Assembly (NCBI GenBank): GCA_018971525.1
Contig: JAGXAR010000002.1
Location: forward strand, 55,143 to 119,142
DNA length: 64,000 nucleotides
Direction of reading: 5' to 3'
Source: Nitrospirota bacterium
Lineage (GTDB): Bacteria; Nitrospirota; Nitrospiria; Nitrospirales; Nitrospiraceae
This document shows positions 17,729-26,186 of the stretch, in pieces. The notes beneath the pieces were generated by a model. The model had not been told where the DNA came from and searched no databases. It saw nothing but the letters and a program-made list of their open reading frames with translations. The position numbers and the translations under genes were made by a program. Position 1 is the first letter of the stretch. Each line of letters opens with the position of its first letter.

Positions 17729-19660
17729 TTATTGTGTCAGTGAATGTTGCTGCCCTGCCGGCTTGAGGTCCGCACGGAGCAGGTCGAGCGCTCCCGCTAC
17801 GGTCATGCTGCCGAGGTTGGCTCCGCTCCGGCCCCGTATCGCCAGAGTCCCACTCTGCACTTCTCGGTCGCCAACCACAAACATAAATGGAACCTTCGCC
17901 TTTTCCGCTTCTCGAATTTTGAGCCCAATTTTTTCATTCCGAAGGTCTGCCTCAGCGCGGAACCCTGCAGCCTTTAGTTGGGTGACGATTTCGGCGACGT
18001 AGGGCCGCTGGTTGTCCGTGATGGACATGACCATCGCCTGAACCGGGGCGAGCCAGGTTGGAAACGCGCCGCCGAAGTGCTCGATCAGAATGCCAAAAAA
18101 CCGTTCGATCGATCCCATCAAGGCTCGATGGATCATGATCGGTTGGTGAACTTTGCCGTCTTCCCCAATATATCCTAATTCGAACCGTTCGGGATTATTG
18201 AAATCGACTTGAATGGTGGAACATTGCCAGGAACGGCCCAGGGCATCTTTGATTTTGATGTCGATTTTTGGTCCGTAGAAGACGCCTTCGCCCGGGTCGA
18301 GCTGGTAGGCGATTCCTCGTCCTTTCAAGGCTGCTTCGAGTGCGCTCGTGGCTTGGGCCCACCGTTCTTCCGATCCGACGGACTTTTCCGGCTTGGTCGA
18401 GAGGTAGACTTCAAATTCGGTGAACCCGAAGGTTCCGAGAATAAAGAACGTGAAATCTAGGACCTTGCTGACTTCGCTTTCAATCTGGTCCGGCCGGCAG
18501 AACAGGTGCGCGTCGTCTTGTGTGAAGCCGCGAACCCGTAGCAGCCCGTGGAGGACGCCTGTCCGTTCATACCGGTAGACGGTCCCCAGCTCGCCATAGC
18601 GGATGGGGAGGTCCCGGTAACTGCGCAGATGCGACTTGTAGATCATGATGTGGAATGGGCAATTCATCGGCTTGAGCTGATACTCGCTATTTTCAACCTT
18701 CATGGGAGCGAACATGTTGTCGCGGTAATAGTCTACGTGGCCACTGGTTTTCCAGAGGTCTAACCGGGCGACGTGCGGGGAGTACACCAGTTCGTACCCG
18801 TTTTGAATATGTTGATCGCGCCAAAAGTTCTCAATCAATAGCCGGATCGTCGCGCCCTTCGGATGCCAGAGCACCAGGCCCGGGCCGATTTCATCCTGGA
18901 TCGAGATCAAGTCGAGTTCCTTACCGACCTTTCGGTGGTCTCGTCGCTTAATCTCTTCTAGCCGCGCGAGATGTGCGTCGAGTTCCGCCTGGGTCGGGAA
19001 GGACGTCCCATAGATCCGCTGCAGCATGGGATTGCGTTCGTCGCCGCGCCAGTACGCTCCGGCCGTGTTCAGGAGCTTGAATGCCCCGACATGGCCTGTC
19101 GTAGGGAGATGGGGGCCGCGGCAGAGGTCGGTGAAATCCCCTTGGCTATATATTGAGATGGTCTGCCCATCTGCCAGTCCTTGAATCAACTCAACCTTAT
19201 AGGCTTCCCCCCGTTCCTCGAAAAACTTCACCGCTTCTTGTTTCGACAATTCTGCCCGTTTCACAGGAAGGGCGCGCTTAATGATGTCTTTCGCTCGCGC
19301 TTCAATTTTCTCAAGATCTTCCGGGGTAAATGGGCGTTCAAAGGCAAAGTCATAGAAGAACCCATCTTCAAGGGCTGGGCCGATCGTCAGTTGTGCTGTG
19401 GGGAAGACTTCTTTGACGGCCTGCGCCATGATGTGGGTACTGCTATGGCGGTAGACGTCGCGACCCTCTGCACTATCGAATTGAAGTGGGGTCACCTCAG
19501 CATCTGCTGTCAAGATGCTCGAAAGATCTACAGTCTGGCCATTCACCTTCGCCGCAAGGATGTCTGGGCCAAGGGTCAGGCCGAGAGCCGACATGGCAGA
19601 CCCAACGGTCTGGCCGGCAGGAATATCCCTGCTACTGCCATCTTTGAGCGTAATTTTCAT
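17729..19660 (-). CDS. thrS: threonyl-tRNA synthetase
   Basis: A 643-residue class II synthetase. The TGS domain (MKITLKDGSSRDIPAGQT) is at 1-62. The editing domain has YRHSSTHIMAQAV near 72-84 and the RGPHLPTTGHV cysteine region near 182. The catalytic core has motif 2 (YRYERTGVLHGLLRVRGF) near 360, and the anticodon domain follows from about 540. The open frame extends 20 codons upstream, but homologous N-termini begin at MKITL, so ATG 19660 is chosen. Only 10 bp separate it from infC. tRNA-Val lies upstream on the same strand. Confidence 0.96.
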   Translation of the reverse strand: MKITLKDGSSRDIPAGQTVGSAMSALGLTLGPDILAAKVNGQTVDLSSILTADAEVTPLQFDSAEGRDVYRHSSTHIMAQAVKEVFPTAQLTIGPALEDGFFYDFAFERPFTPEDLEKIEARAKDIIKRALPVKRAELSKQEAVKFFEERGEAYKVELIQGLADGQTISIYSQGDFTDLCRGPHLPTTGHVGAFKLLNTAGAYWRGDERNPMLQRIYGTSFPTQAELDAHLARLEEIKRRDHRKVGKELDLISIQDEIGPGLVLWHPKGATIRLLIENFWRDQHIQNGYELVYSPHVARLDLWKTSGHVDYYRDNMFAPMKVENSEYQLKPMNCPFHIMIYKSHLRSYRDLPIRYGELGTVYRYERTGVLHGLLRVRGFTQDDAHLFCRPDQIESEVSKVLDFTFFILGTFGFTEFEVYLSTKPEKSVGSEERWAQATSALEAALKGRGIAYQLDPGEGVFYGPKIDIKIKDALGRSWQCSTIQVDFNNPERFELGYIGEDGKVHQPIMIHRALMGSIERFFGILIEHFGGAFPTWLAPVQAMVMSITDNQRPYVAEIVTQLKAAGFRAEADLRNEKIGLKIREAEKAKVPFMFVVGDREVQSGTLAIRGRSGANLGSMTVAGALDLLRADLKPAGQQHSLTQ

Positions 19661-19739
19661 GACCTGCATGACTTCATTAAGCACTAGAAACAACAAAGGC
19701 ACGCCGCTTACGAGAGGCAAGCGGATGCCCTCAGCTAGG

Positions 19740-19814
19740 TGGTAGGCGCGGACGGTCTTGAACCGTCGACCTCTACCGTGTCAAGGTAGCGCTCTCCCCC
19801 TGAGCTACGCGCCT
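19740..19814 (-). tRNA. tRNA-Val (GAC)
   Basis: A 75-nt cloverleaf with a 7-bp acceptor stem (AGGCGCG/CGCGCCT), encoded CCA, anticodon GAC in the loop TTGACAC, and a normal T arm. It lies 79 bp upstream of thrS on the same strand and may share its transcript. Confidence 0.95.
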
Positions 19815-19867
19815 ATCGGTCCGGAGGGGCATGCTAATATAGCCCTGCCTAAAGTGTCAAGAAACGC

Positions 19868-19917
19868 AAAAGAGAAGGCCGCACCCCCGAGTTGGAGTGC
19901 GCCGCCTCCTCTCTTGC
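19868..19917 (-). terminator. probable terminator of HU gene
   Basis: An imperfect long hairpin (AAGAGAGGAGGCGG paired with CCTTCTCTT) is followed on the minus strand by a T-rich run (TTTTGCGTTTCTT). It sits between the HU gene and tRNA-Val. Confidence 0.55.
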
Positions 19918-19950
19918 CTGCTAGCTGGACGATCTGACGATCGTACGATG

Positions 19951-20223
19951 TTACCTGACGGCTGACTTTAATATTTTTCCTGCCGAGAATTTTGGGACTT
20001 TGGCTGCGGGAATCCGCAGCGCTTCACCCGTTCTGGGATTCCGCCCGAGCCGGGCTTTCCGCTTCGCTACCGTAAAGGTTCCAAAATTCACCAGCGAGAC
20101 GCGTTGCCCCTTCTTCAGGGACGTGGTCACCGCTCCGGTGAAGGCTTGTAAGGCAGTGCCCGCTGCAACCTTGGTGATACCAGCGGATGCCGCCATCTTT
20201 GCGATCAGCTCTTCTTTCGTCAT
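19951..20223 (-). CDS. HU-family DNA-binding protein
   Basis: A 90-residue histone-like protein that bends DNA as a dimer. MTKEELIAKMAASAGITKVAAG is the helical body, VSLVNFGTFTVAKRKARLGRNPRTGEAL the beta-arm and PKFSAGKILKSAV the end. The CAGGAGGGGC ribosome site fixes the ATG at 20223. It lies 103 bp downstream of the Fis-type gene on the same strand. The PRTGE arm is intact. Confidence 0.94.
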   Translation of the reverse strand: MTKEELIAKMAASAGITKVAAGTALQAFTGAVTTSLKKGQRVSLVNFGTFTVAKRKARLGRNPRTGEALRIPAAKVPKFSAGKILKSAVR

Positions 20224-20326
20224 CGTGCCCCTCCTGTTATTGGGTTGAACTACGCGACTCCTTGCCACAACGTTCGCTATTACCGCACCCACAGAATCCA
20301 GCCTTCCGAGAACAGCACCGGACGCG

Positions 20327-20917
20327 TCAGGCTTCTCGCGTCTGTGAGGCCCGCTTCCGTTTCACGGGAATGTGCAAGTCCTGGATCCTCTTCCTGAGGG
20401 TGTTTCGATTCAAACCAAGCAGTTCTGCTGCCTGGATCTGGTTACCTTTGGTTTCTTGAAGCGCCCTGGTGATCAAGGGGCGCTCAATGGCGTTGATCAA
20501 CATGGGATGCAGGTTCCGTCCCGAACCGTCCCGCATCCCTTTCACGAAATCTCCCATCTTCCATTCGAGATAGTCCTCGAGGGATAGGGCTTCATTTCCG
20601 TTCGCTCCTGCAGCCTTCTGCCGCGCCATCGCTTGCATGAACTTAGAAGCTCGTTTCAGCACGGTTCGAGAGCCGGTGATAAGCAATGTGTGTGTGTGAT
20701 CGATGTTGGGAGGTATGGCGGCTGCTCCACCGGCTGAGCCTGGTTTCAATTCAATGATGACCGCATCAAACGTGCGACGCGTCACGTCCTTCGGCAGCAT
20801 GGACGCGTCTTTCGCCGCAGTCACGGAAGCATCTTTGAACGCATGCTTGAACTGACTCAGGATCTCTGGATCACCGGTGAGCAATAAAATACTGAAGACG
20901 GATGATGTAAGCGACAT
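20327..20917 (-). CDS. Fis-type regulator with pseudo-receiver
   Basis: A 196-residue protein. Residues 1-110 read like a response-regulator receiver (FSILLLTGDPEILSQFKHAF; TFDAVIIELKPG; HTLLITG). The usual phosphoacceptor Asp position in VIIELKPG is Glu, and no AAA+ domain follows. The C-terminus (ERPLITRALQETKGNQIQAAELLGLNRNTLRKRIQDL) is a classic Fis/NtrC HTH. It probably binds DNA constitutively or in response to a partner and not to phosphorylation. Targets are unknown. It is next to HU and divergent from the sulfur operon. Confidence 0.82.
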   Translation of the reverse strand: MSLTSSVFSILLLTGDPEILSQFKHAFKDASVTAAKDASMLPKDVTRRTFDAVIIELKPGSAGGAAAIPPNIDHTHTLLITGSRTVLKRASKFMQAMARQKAAGANGNEALSLEDYLEWKMGDFVKGMRDGSGRNLHPMLINAIERPLITRALQETKGNQIQAAELLGLNRNTLRKRIQDLHIPVKRKRASQTREA

Positions 20918-21251
20918 GAAGGTTCCAGAAGAAGAACGGAGAAGAGGTGCGGATTATTGCCCAGAGCCAATTTGATGTCAACGAGGAAAATGTAGAAGGA
21001 GTCGTTCTCGTTGGCTCGAGCACAGGAAGCCGGATGGTCTTCTCCTGACCGATGAGCCGTCTTGTCTCAGCGGGTAAGTGGAGAAGTAGTGGCCGAGCCA
21101 TTCCAGGGGTCCGACTGCTTCCGTGCCGTGTCAATCTCGCGCGATCGGTATGAATGAGCCTCAATCCTCTCGACCTGTTTCGTTCCTAATTATTATGTGG
21201 AGGCGAAATTCACCCAAGAACGCGCTCTCGTGACCATCGCGGAAAGGTGGC
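20918..21251. other. divergent intergenic region
   Basis: About 330 bp between the Fis-type gene and the Rrf2 operon promoter. No gene or RNA was recognised. It must hold the promoter of the Fis-type gene. Confidence 0.4.
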
Positions 21252-21281
21252 TTGACAGCAGATCCTTTCTAGGAGTATTAA
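21252..21281 (+). promoter_or_regulatory. sigma70-type promoter of sulfur operon
   Basis: TTGACA at 21252-21257 and TATTAA at 21276-21281, spaced 18 bp, lie 40 bp before the Rrf2-type gene. The -10 lies inside a palindrome. Confidence 0.65.
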
Positions 21282-21311
21282 TTAATACCAGTGCTTTAAT
21301 TCCTACCGGAA
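21275..21311. promoter_or_regulatory. operator dyads before the Rrf2 gene
   Basis: GTATTAATTAATAC (21275-21288) is a perfect 14-bp palindrome over the -10 element. A second dyad, ATTCC-N4-GGAAT, lies at 21298-21311 between promoter and gene. Dimeric Rrf2 proteins bind such dyads, so repression of the operon by the first gene product is likely. Confidence 0.6.
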
Positions 21312-21320
21312 TACTCGTAT

Positions 21321-21770
21321 ATGAAGGTATCTCTCAGGGCAACCTATGGAATCATGGCGGCTGTCGACTTAGCGATGCACCTCGGGACAGCTCCTGTCCA
21401 GGCGAAATCAATTGCACGTCGACAAGCTATTCCTGCTCGTTTTCTTGAACAGGTCCTTCATGGGATGAAGAAGGCTGGCCTTGTCTCGAGCCTTCGAGGC
21501 GCCCAAGGGGGATACGTGCTTTCGAAGAAACCTTCTGAGGTATCGGTCGTCGAAATCCTAGAGGCGCTTGATGGTCCACTTTCACCCCCCATCGGGGGAG
21601 CGGGCAGTGCGCAGGTGCGACGAATCAGCAAACCGGAACTTCTGCTCGGGAAGGTGTGGGAGCAAGTCTATCAAGCGGAGCGCCATGTGCTCGAGGCCAT
21701 TAGCGTGGAAGAATTAGCCGGGCAGCAGCGAGCGCTTGAGCAAGAGCGATCGTTGATGTACCACATTTGA
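21321..21770 (+). CDS. Rrf2-family regulator of sulfur operon
   Basis: A 149-residue winged-HTH regulator. MKVSLRATYGIMAAVDLAMHLG, AKSIARRQAIPARFLEQVLHGMKKAGLVSSLRGAQGGY and LSKKPSEVSVVEILEALDGP are the complete Rrf2 domain. The region that carries three cysteines in IscR and NsrR has none here (PIGGAGSAQV). It should therefore not bind an Fe-S cluster and resembles CymR, the cysteine-metabolism regulator. Its place as first gene before sulfite reductase, behind palindromic operators, suggests it senses sulfur status. It ends 8 bp before the sulfite reductase start. Confidence 0.88.
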   Translation: MKVSLRATYGIMAAVDLAMHLGTAPVQAKSIARRQAIPARFLEQVLHGMKKAGLVSSLRGAQGGYVLSKKPSEVSVVEILEALDGPLSPPIGGAGSAQVRRISKPELLLGKVWEQVYQAERHVLEAISVEELAGQQRALEQERSLMYHI

Positions 21771-21778
21771 GGTCTCCT

Positions 21779-24274
21779 ATGAATCGCATACCACTCAGTA
21801 CTGTTCCGATCAAGACAGAGCCCATTCCTCCTGCCATTGTCGAGGAGATCGAGACCTTCGAGGCCGAGGCGATGCGCATGGCTTCCGGCGACGTCTCGGG
21901 CGATCTGTTCAGGCCCTTCCGTCTCCAGTATGGCATTTATGGACAACGGCAAGCCGGTGTCCAGATGGTTCGGATCAAGATCCCCTTCGGTGGACTGACG
22001 GCGAATCAGCTTCGCCGGGTTGCGGAATTGGCTGAGCGATATGCCACCGGTGTCGGGCACGTGACCACACGCCAGGATGTCCAACTGCATTTTGTCGAAC
22101 TGCAGGATGTGCCGACCATCATGCGCGGGCTGGCGGAGGTCGGCTTGACCACCAGAGAGGCTTGCGCCAACACGGTCCGCAACGTGACGGCCTGTCACCT
22201 TGCCGGGATCTGTCAGGGGGAAGTGTTCGACGTGACGCCCTACGCGAAAACCGTCGCGCTCCATCTCTTGAGGAACCCGCTCAACCAGAGCCTCCCCCGC
22301 AAATTCAAGATTGCCTTCTCCGGCTGCAAGCAGGATTGCGCCCTCACACCGATTCACGACATCGGGCTGCTCGCAGCGAAGCGTGCTGATGGGGTCATCG
22401 GCTTTCGAATGGTCGCAGGCGGCGGTCTCGGCTCAGCCCCCCGGCTCGCGCAGGTCCTTCGAGAGTTCACTCCGATGGACGAACTCATTCCGAGCGTGGA
22501 AGCCGTGATTCGGGTATTCGACACCCTGGGTAATCGAAAAAATCGCACGAAGGCCAGGATGAAGTTTGTGATCGAAAAGCTGGGTTTCGAGGAGTTCAAA
22601 CGTCGCTGGGAAGAGGCCTACGTGTCGATGGGACATGCCCGTCCGACCCCTGAGCCAATCAAGTTACTATCGTATCCGGATGAACCCATTCCCCTCATCA
22701 TGCCGACCTCCAATGGATCGAAGCAGGCGGCGGTGCAGACCAATGGTCATGCCAACGGTACGGCTGCGGAGACGCCGTTCGAGATGTGGCGCCGCACCAA
22801 CGTTGTACGTCAGAAGCAAGAGGGCTATGTCGCCGCAGTGACCAAGTTATTCATGGGCGACCTTACGACAGAGCAGATGCTACTCCTTGCCGATCTTGCG
22901 GATCGTTACTCCAATGGCAACATTCGGACGACGATTAATCAAAACATGATTATTCGATGGGTGCCGGAGTCGCGCATCGCCGACCTCTATGCCGATCTTG
23001 CCTCACAGGGCTTGGCTGATCCCGGCGCCGAGCTGGTCGAAGATATTATCGCCTGCCCCGGCACCGACACGTGTGGCTTGGGGATCACGTCTTCAAAGGG
23101 GCTTGCGCGAGCGTTGGCCGAGGTGTTCCCGGCGGGGCGGGTACCCGAGGATCTCAAAGATGTCAGTGTCAAGATCAGCGGGTGCCACAACTCCTGCGCC
23201 CAACACCATATCGCCACGATCGGCTTGCACGGAGTGGGGAAACGCATCGGCGAGCACGTCGCCCCCTTCTACGAATTGCATTTGGGCGGGAAGGTCAACG
23301 GGACGGCGAAGATCGGACAGATGGTGGTCAAGTTGCCGGCTAAGAGCGTATCGGCGGCGATCACGCACCTGATCGACGTGTATCGGCGTGACCGGCAATC
23401 CGGCGAAGGGCTGCCGGCCTTCATTGATCGTGTCGGCAAGGTTAAGCTCAAGGACGAGCTGATCCCCTACACCATCGTTCCGTCCTTTCAGGATGATTCC
23501 ACGTTCTACTACGACTGGGAAGGCGAAGAAGAATTTGTCTTGGAGGATCTCGGGCCTGGCGAGTGCGCAGGTGGCGCGCTTGAAATGATCGAGAATGGCA
23601 TTCTCGAGGCAGATCAAGAGCTCTATCAGGCGAAGCTACTTGTGGACAATCATCAATATTCCGTCTCGGTGAACAAGTCCTATCGCGCCGTGCTGGCTGC
23701 TGCCAAGGCCTTGCTTGTGACGGAAGGGCTTGAACCTTCGACAGATGCAGAAACCTTCACCGAATTTGATAGCAGGATTGCACAAAAGGGCATCGTTCCA
23801 GCGATGTATCGTGACCTGAGGAAGCGGGTAGGCGATTTAGGGCCCAAGGAGACAACGGGCGAATCTGCCCGCGACAAGATGGTCTTTGCCAAGGGATTCG
23901 TGGATGCTTGTCGTGCCGCCACGGAGCAGATGGGCAAAGATCTCAAGCTGGCGCCAGTGGGTGAAGCAGCGAAAGTCACGACCAGCACAACGCCGGAGGT
24001 CAAGCCGGCCGTATCTTCTGTGACCGCGCCTGCCCCGTCTGGCGCGCCGGTTTACGATCTGCGGGGAGTGGCCTGTCCGCTGAATTACGTGAAGACTAAG
24101 CTGAAACTGGAGATGATGGATGCGGGTGAACGTTTGGAAGTCTGGCTCGATGCGGGCGAACCGATCAAAAACGTGCCCCTGAGTTTGAGAAACGACGGGC
24201 ATAAGTTGTTGCTGCAGGAACCACTCGAAGCCGCCGGAGCGCATTATCGGATTCTGGTCGAAAAAGTGGAATAG
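21779..24274 (+). CDS. sulfite reductase fused to TusA domain
   Basis: An 831-residue protein. Residues 1-570 hold two nitrite/sulfite reductase half-domains with siroheme-4Fe-4S ligands CPGTDTC near 425 and GCHNSC near 467. A second GCKQDC pair lies near 182, and the substrate-side helix is TTRQDVQLHFVE. Residues 595-740 form a helical, HEPN-like region (KLLVDNHQYSVSVNKSYRAVLAAAKALL). Residues 756-831 are a TusA/SirA sulfur-carrier domain with DLRGVACPLNYVKTKLKLE and the catalytic CP pair. It would reduce sulfite to sulfide and may pass sulfur onto the carrier Cys. The ATG at 21779 has GAGG 6 nt upstream. Nitrite reduction is a less likely alternative given the operon. Confidence 0.9.
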   Translation: MNRIPLSTVPIKTEPIPPAIVEEIETFEAEAMRMASGDVSGDLFRPFRLQYGIYGQRQAGVQMVRIKIPFGGLTANQLRRVAELAERYATGVGHVTTRQDVQLHFVELQDVPTIMRGLAEVGLTTREACANTVRNVTACHLAGICQGEVFDVTPYAKTVALHLLRNPLNQSLPRKFKIAFSGCKQDCALTPIHDIGLLAAKRADGVIGFRMVAGGGLGSAPRLAQVLREFTPMDELIPSVEAVIRVFDTLGNRKNRTKARMKFVIEKLGFEEFKRRWEEAYVSMGHARPTPEPIKLLSYPDEPIPLIMPTSNGSKQAAVQTNGHANGTAAETPFEMWRRTNVVRQKQEGYVAAVTKLFMGDLTTEQMLLLADLADRYSNGNIRTTINQNMIIRWVPESRIADLYADLASQGLADPGAELVEDIIACPGTDTCGLGITSSKGLARALAEVFPAGRVPEDLKDVSVKISGCHNSCAQHHIATIGLHGVGKRIGEHVAPFYELHLGGKVNGTAKIGQMVVKLPAKSVSAAITHLIDVYRRDRQSGEGLPAFIDRVGKVKLKDELIPYTIVPSFQDDSTFYYDWEGEEEFVLEDLGPGECAGGALEMIENGILEADQELYQAKLLVDNHQYSVSVNKSYRAVLAAAKALLVTEGLEPSTDAETFTEFDSRIAQKGIVPAMYRDLRKRVGDLGPKETTGESARDKMVFAKGFVDACRAATEQMGKDLKLAPVGEAAKVTTSTTPEVKPAVSSVTAPAPSGAPVYDLRGVACPLNYVKTKLKLEMMDAGERLEVWLDAGEPIKNVPLSLRNDGHKLLLQEPLEAAGAHYRILVEKVE

Positions 24275-24396
24275 CGCAGCGGAGGGATGTTTCCTTGCTC
24301 GCGTAACGCGCAACCTCAGAAGGCCCTGTTGGACGCCCGCAGTCGGAAATCTTCACTCTTGCCGCTTGAGGTGTGAGTGGAAGAAGAGAGAACCTG

Positions 24397-25104
24397 ATGG
24401 CAGATATCTCATCAGAAGAACTGAAGGCCTGGGGTGAGTCGTTCGAGGCGAAGCAGCCGCAGGAGGTGTTGGCTGCGGCGATCGAGCGTTACGCGCCAAA
24501 GATCGTGCTCGCCTGCAGTTTTGGGGCGGAGGATGTCGTGCTCGTGGACATGGTCCACCGCATCAATCCATCAGTGCCGCTCTTCTATCTCGACACGGAG
24601 TTTCTCTTTCCCGAAACCTATGCCACGCGCGATCGTGTGATTGAGCGTTATGGGTTGGAACCGCAGCAGGTCATACAGGTGAAGTCGTTGCTCACGCCGG
24701 AGGAACAGGCCGCTCAGCATGGTGCCGCGCTGTGGACGCGCTATCCCGACCAATGTTGTGAGTTGCGCAAAGTGGAGCCTCTCACCCGCGTGCTGAAGGG
24801 ATTCGACGCGTGGATTACGGGGATCAGACGAGATCAGTCTTCCACGAGAGCCAATGCGAAGCTGATCGAGTGGGACCAGAAATTTCAGTTGGCTAAAGTC
24901 AATCCGCTCGCGAAGTGGACGTGGGAGGATGTCTGGACCTACATTCGTGTCTACGAAGTTCCCTACAACGAATTGCATGACCGCAATTATCCAAGTATCG
25001 GCTGCACCCATTGCACGAGCCCAGCGATGCCCGGCGAAGACCCCCGCGCGGGACGGTGGAAAAACTTTACCAAGACTGAGTGCGGGTTACATAAGGCCTC
25101 GTAA
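24397..25104 (+). CDS. cysH: assimilatory APS reductase
   Basis: A 235-residue reductase of the PAPS/APS family, reducing adenylyl sulfate to sulfite with thioredoxin-type electrons. The fold motif is ACSFGAEDVVLVDM near 40, and the substrate loop is TGIRRDQSSTRA. It contains DQCCEL near 120 and GCTHCT near 203, the CC...CxxC set that binds a 4Fe-4S cluster and marks APS-using enzymes (PAPS-only enzymes lack it). The catalytic cysteine is in ECGLH at the end. The stop overlaps the next gene by one base. Confidence 0.93.
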   Translation: MADISSEELKAWGESFEAKQPQEVLAAAIERYAPKIVLACSFGAEDVVLVDMVHRINPSVPLFYLDTEFLFPETYATRDRVIERYGLEPQQVIQVKSLLTPEEQAAQHGAALWTRYPDQCCELRKVEPLTRVLKGFDAWITGIRRDQSSTRANAKLIEWDQKFQLAKVNPLAKWTWEDVWTYIRVYEVPYNELHDRNYPSIGCTHCTSPAMPGEDPRAGRWKNFTKTECGLHKAS

Positions 25105-26165
25105 TGTCGATGCAGGAATTTATCGCAAAAATTGCCAAGGGGCCAAAGGCTGCCAAGGACCTCACCTGGGACGAAGCGAAGCGGGCGATGAAGGCGCTCA
25201 TTGAAGGGGACGCCACGCCGGCGCAGGTGGGTGCCTTTCTCATGGCCATGCGGATCAAGATGGAGTCCGTCACCGAGCTGGCCTCAATGACTGCGACCGC
25301 CCGTTCCTATGTGGCGCCTGTGCCGATCCCGCGAGAACTGGGCGTCGTGGATCTGCCGAGCTATGCGGGGAAACAGGAAACCTTTCATGCCCTTGCGGCT
25401 TCCGCCATCGTGGCTGCGTCGGCAGGCGCGTCGGTCCTGATGCATGGGTATGACGGGATTCCTGGTCGCGCCGGAAATGCCGGGGTGCTCAAGGCTTTGG
25501 GCCTCCCGATCGACATGGAGCCGAAAGCGGCGGCAGAGGCGGTGACGCGGCATGGATTCGCCTATCTCGACATCGCCCTCTATCACCCTCCGATCTATCG
25601 TTTCCTAGAGATGCGCCAAGAGCTGGGAGCGCGGAACGTCTTCCATCCGATTGCGAAGCTCTTGAACCCGGCTCGCGCCGCATCGCAGGTCGTCGGCCTG
25701 TCCCATCCTCCCCACTTTGAAAAGACCGCTGAAGTGTTGCGGATGCTGGCTTGCCCGCGGGCTCTGGTGGTCAGCGGTGTTGAAGGTGATCCGGAACTCT
25801 CGATTGCCGCCCTCACAAGGGTGCTGGAATTGCGAGACGAGCGGATTACGCCCCTCTCGTTCGCGTCAAAAGATGTCGGGGTACCGCTGGGTACGCCGCG
25901 CGACATGGCCGGTTTTCCGTCGGACCAGCGAGACAAGGAAGCAGATCTGCTCCGACGAATTCTCCACAATCAACTGCAGGGAGGGCCCTGCAACTGGGTG
26001 TTGATGAACGCGGCGCTGATTCTGTATGCCGCAGGCAAAGGGGCGACATGGGCGTCGTGTGTCCCACTTGCGCGTCACGCGCTCGAAGAGGGAGCGGCTG
26101 CGCGAAAGTTAGAGGAATTGACTCAGGAGCCGGTGGGCACAGGCTCGACCGGCCGGACCCATTGA
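25104..26165 (+). CDS. TrpD2-like phosphoribosyltransferase-fold protein
   Basis: A 353-residue protein of the glycosyltransferase-3/anthranilate phosphoribosyltransferase fold: an N-terminal helical dimer domain (LTWDEAKRAMKALIEGDATPAQVGAFLMAMRIK) and an alpha/beta domain. The true TrpD motif GTGGD is replaced (LPSYAGKQETFHALA), so it belongs to the TrpD2/YbiB-like branch rather than tryptophan synthesis. Members of that branch bind nucleic acid. It is fixed between cysH and cysD with a TAATG overlap, so a link to sulfur assimilation is implied but its role is not known. Confidence 0.82.
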   Translation: MSMQEFIAKIAKGPKAAKDLTWDEAKRAMKALIEGDATPAQVGAFLMAMRIKMESVTELASMTATARSYVAPVPIPRELGVVDLPSYAGKQETFHALAASAIVAASAGASVLMHGYDGIPGRAGNAGVLKALGLPIDMEPKAAAEAVTRHGFAYLDIALYHPPIYRFLEMRQELGARNVFHPIAKLLNPARAASQVVGLSHPPHFEKTAEVLRMLACPRALVVSGVEGDPELSIAALTRVLELRDERITPLSFASKDVGVPLGTPRDMAGFPSDQRDKEADLLRRILHNQLQGGPCNWVLMNAALILYAAGKGATWASCVPLARHALEEGAAARKLEELTQEPVGTGSTGRTH

Positions 26166-26186
26166 CCACACGAGAGGATCGAGTCC

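Noticed and set aside
25104..26165. tryptophan biosynthesis enzyme TrpD
   Set aside because: The GTGGD phosphoribosyl-diphosphate motif is not present and there are no trp genes around it.
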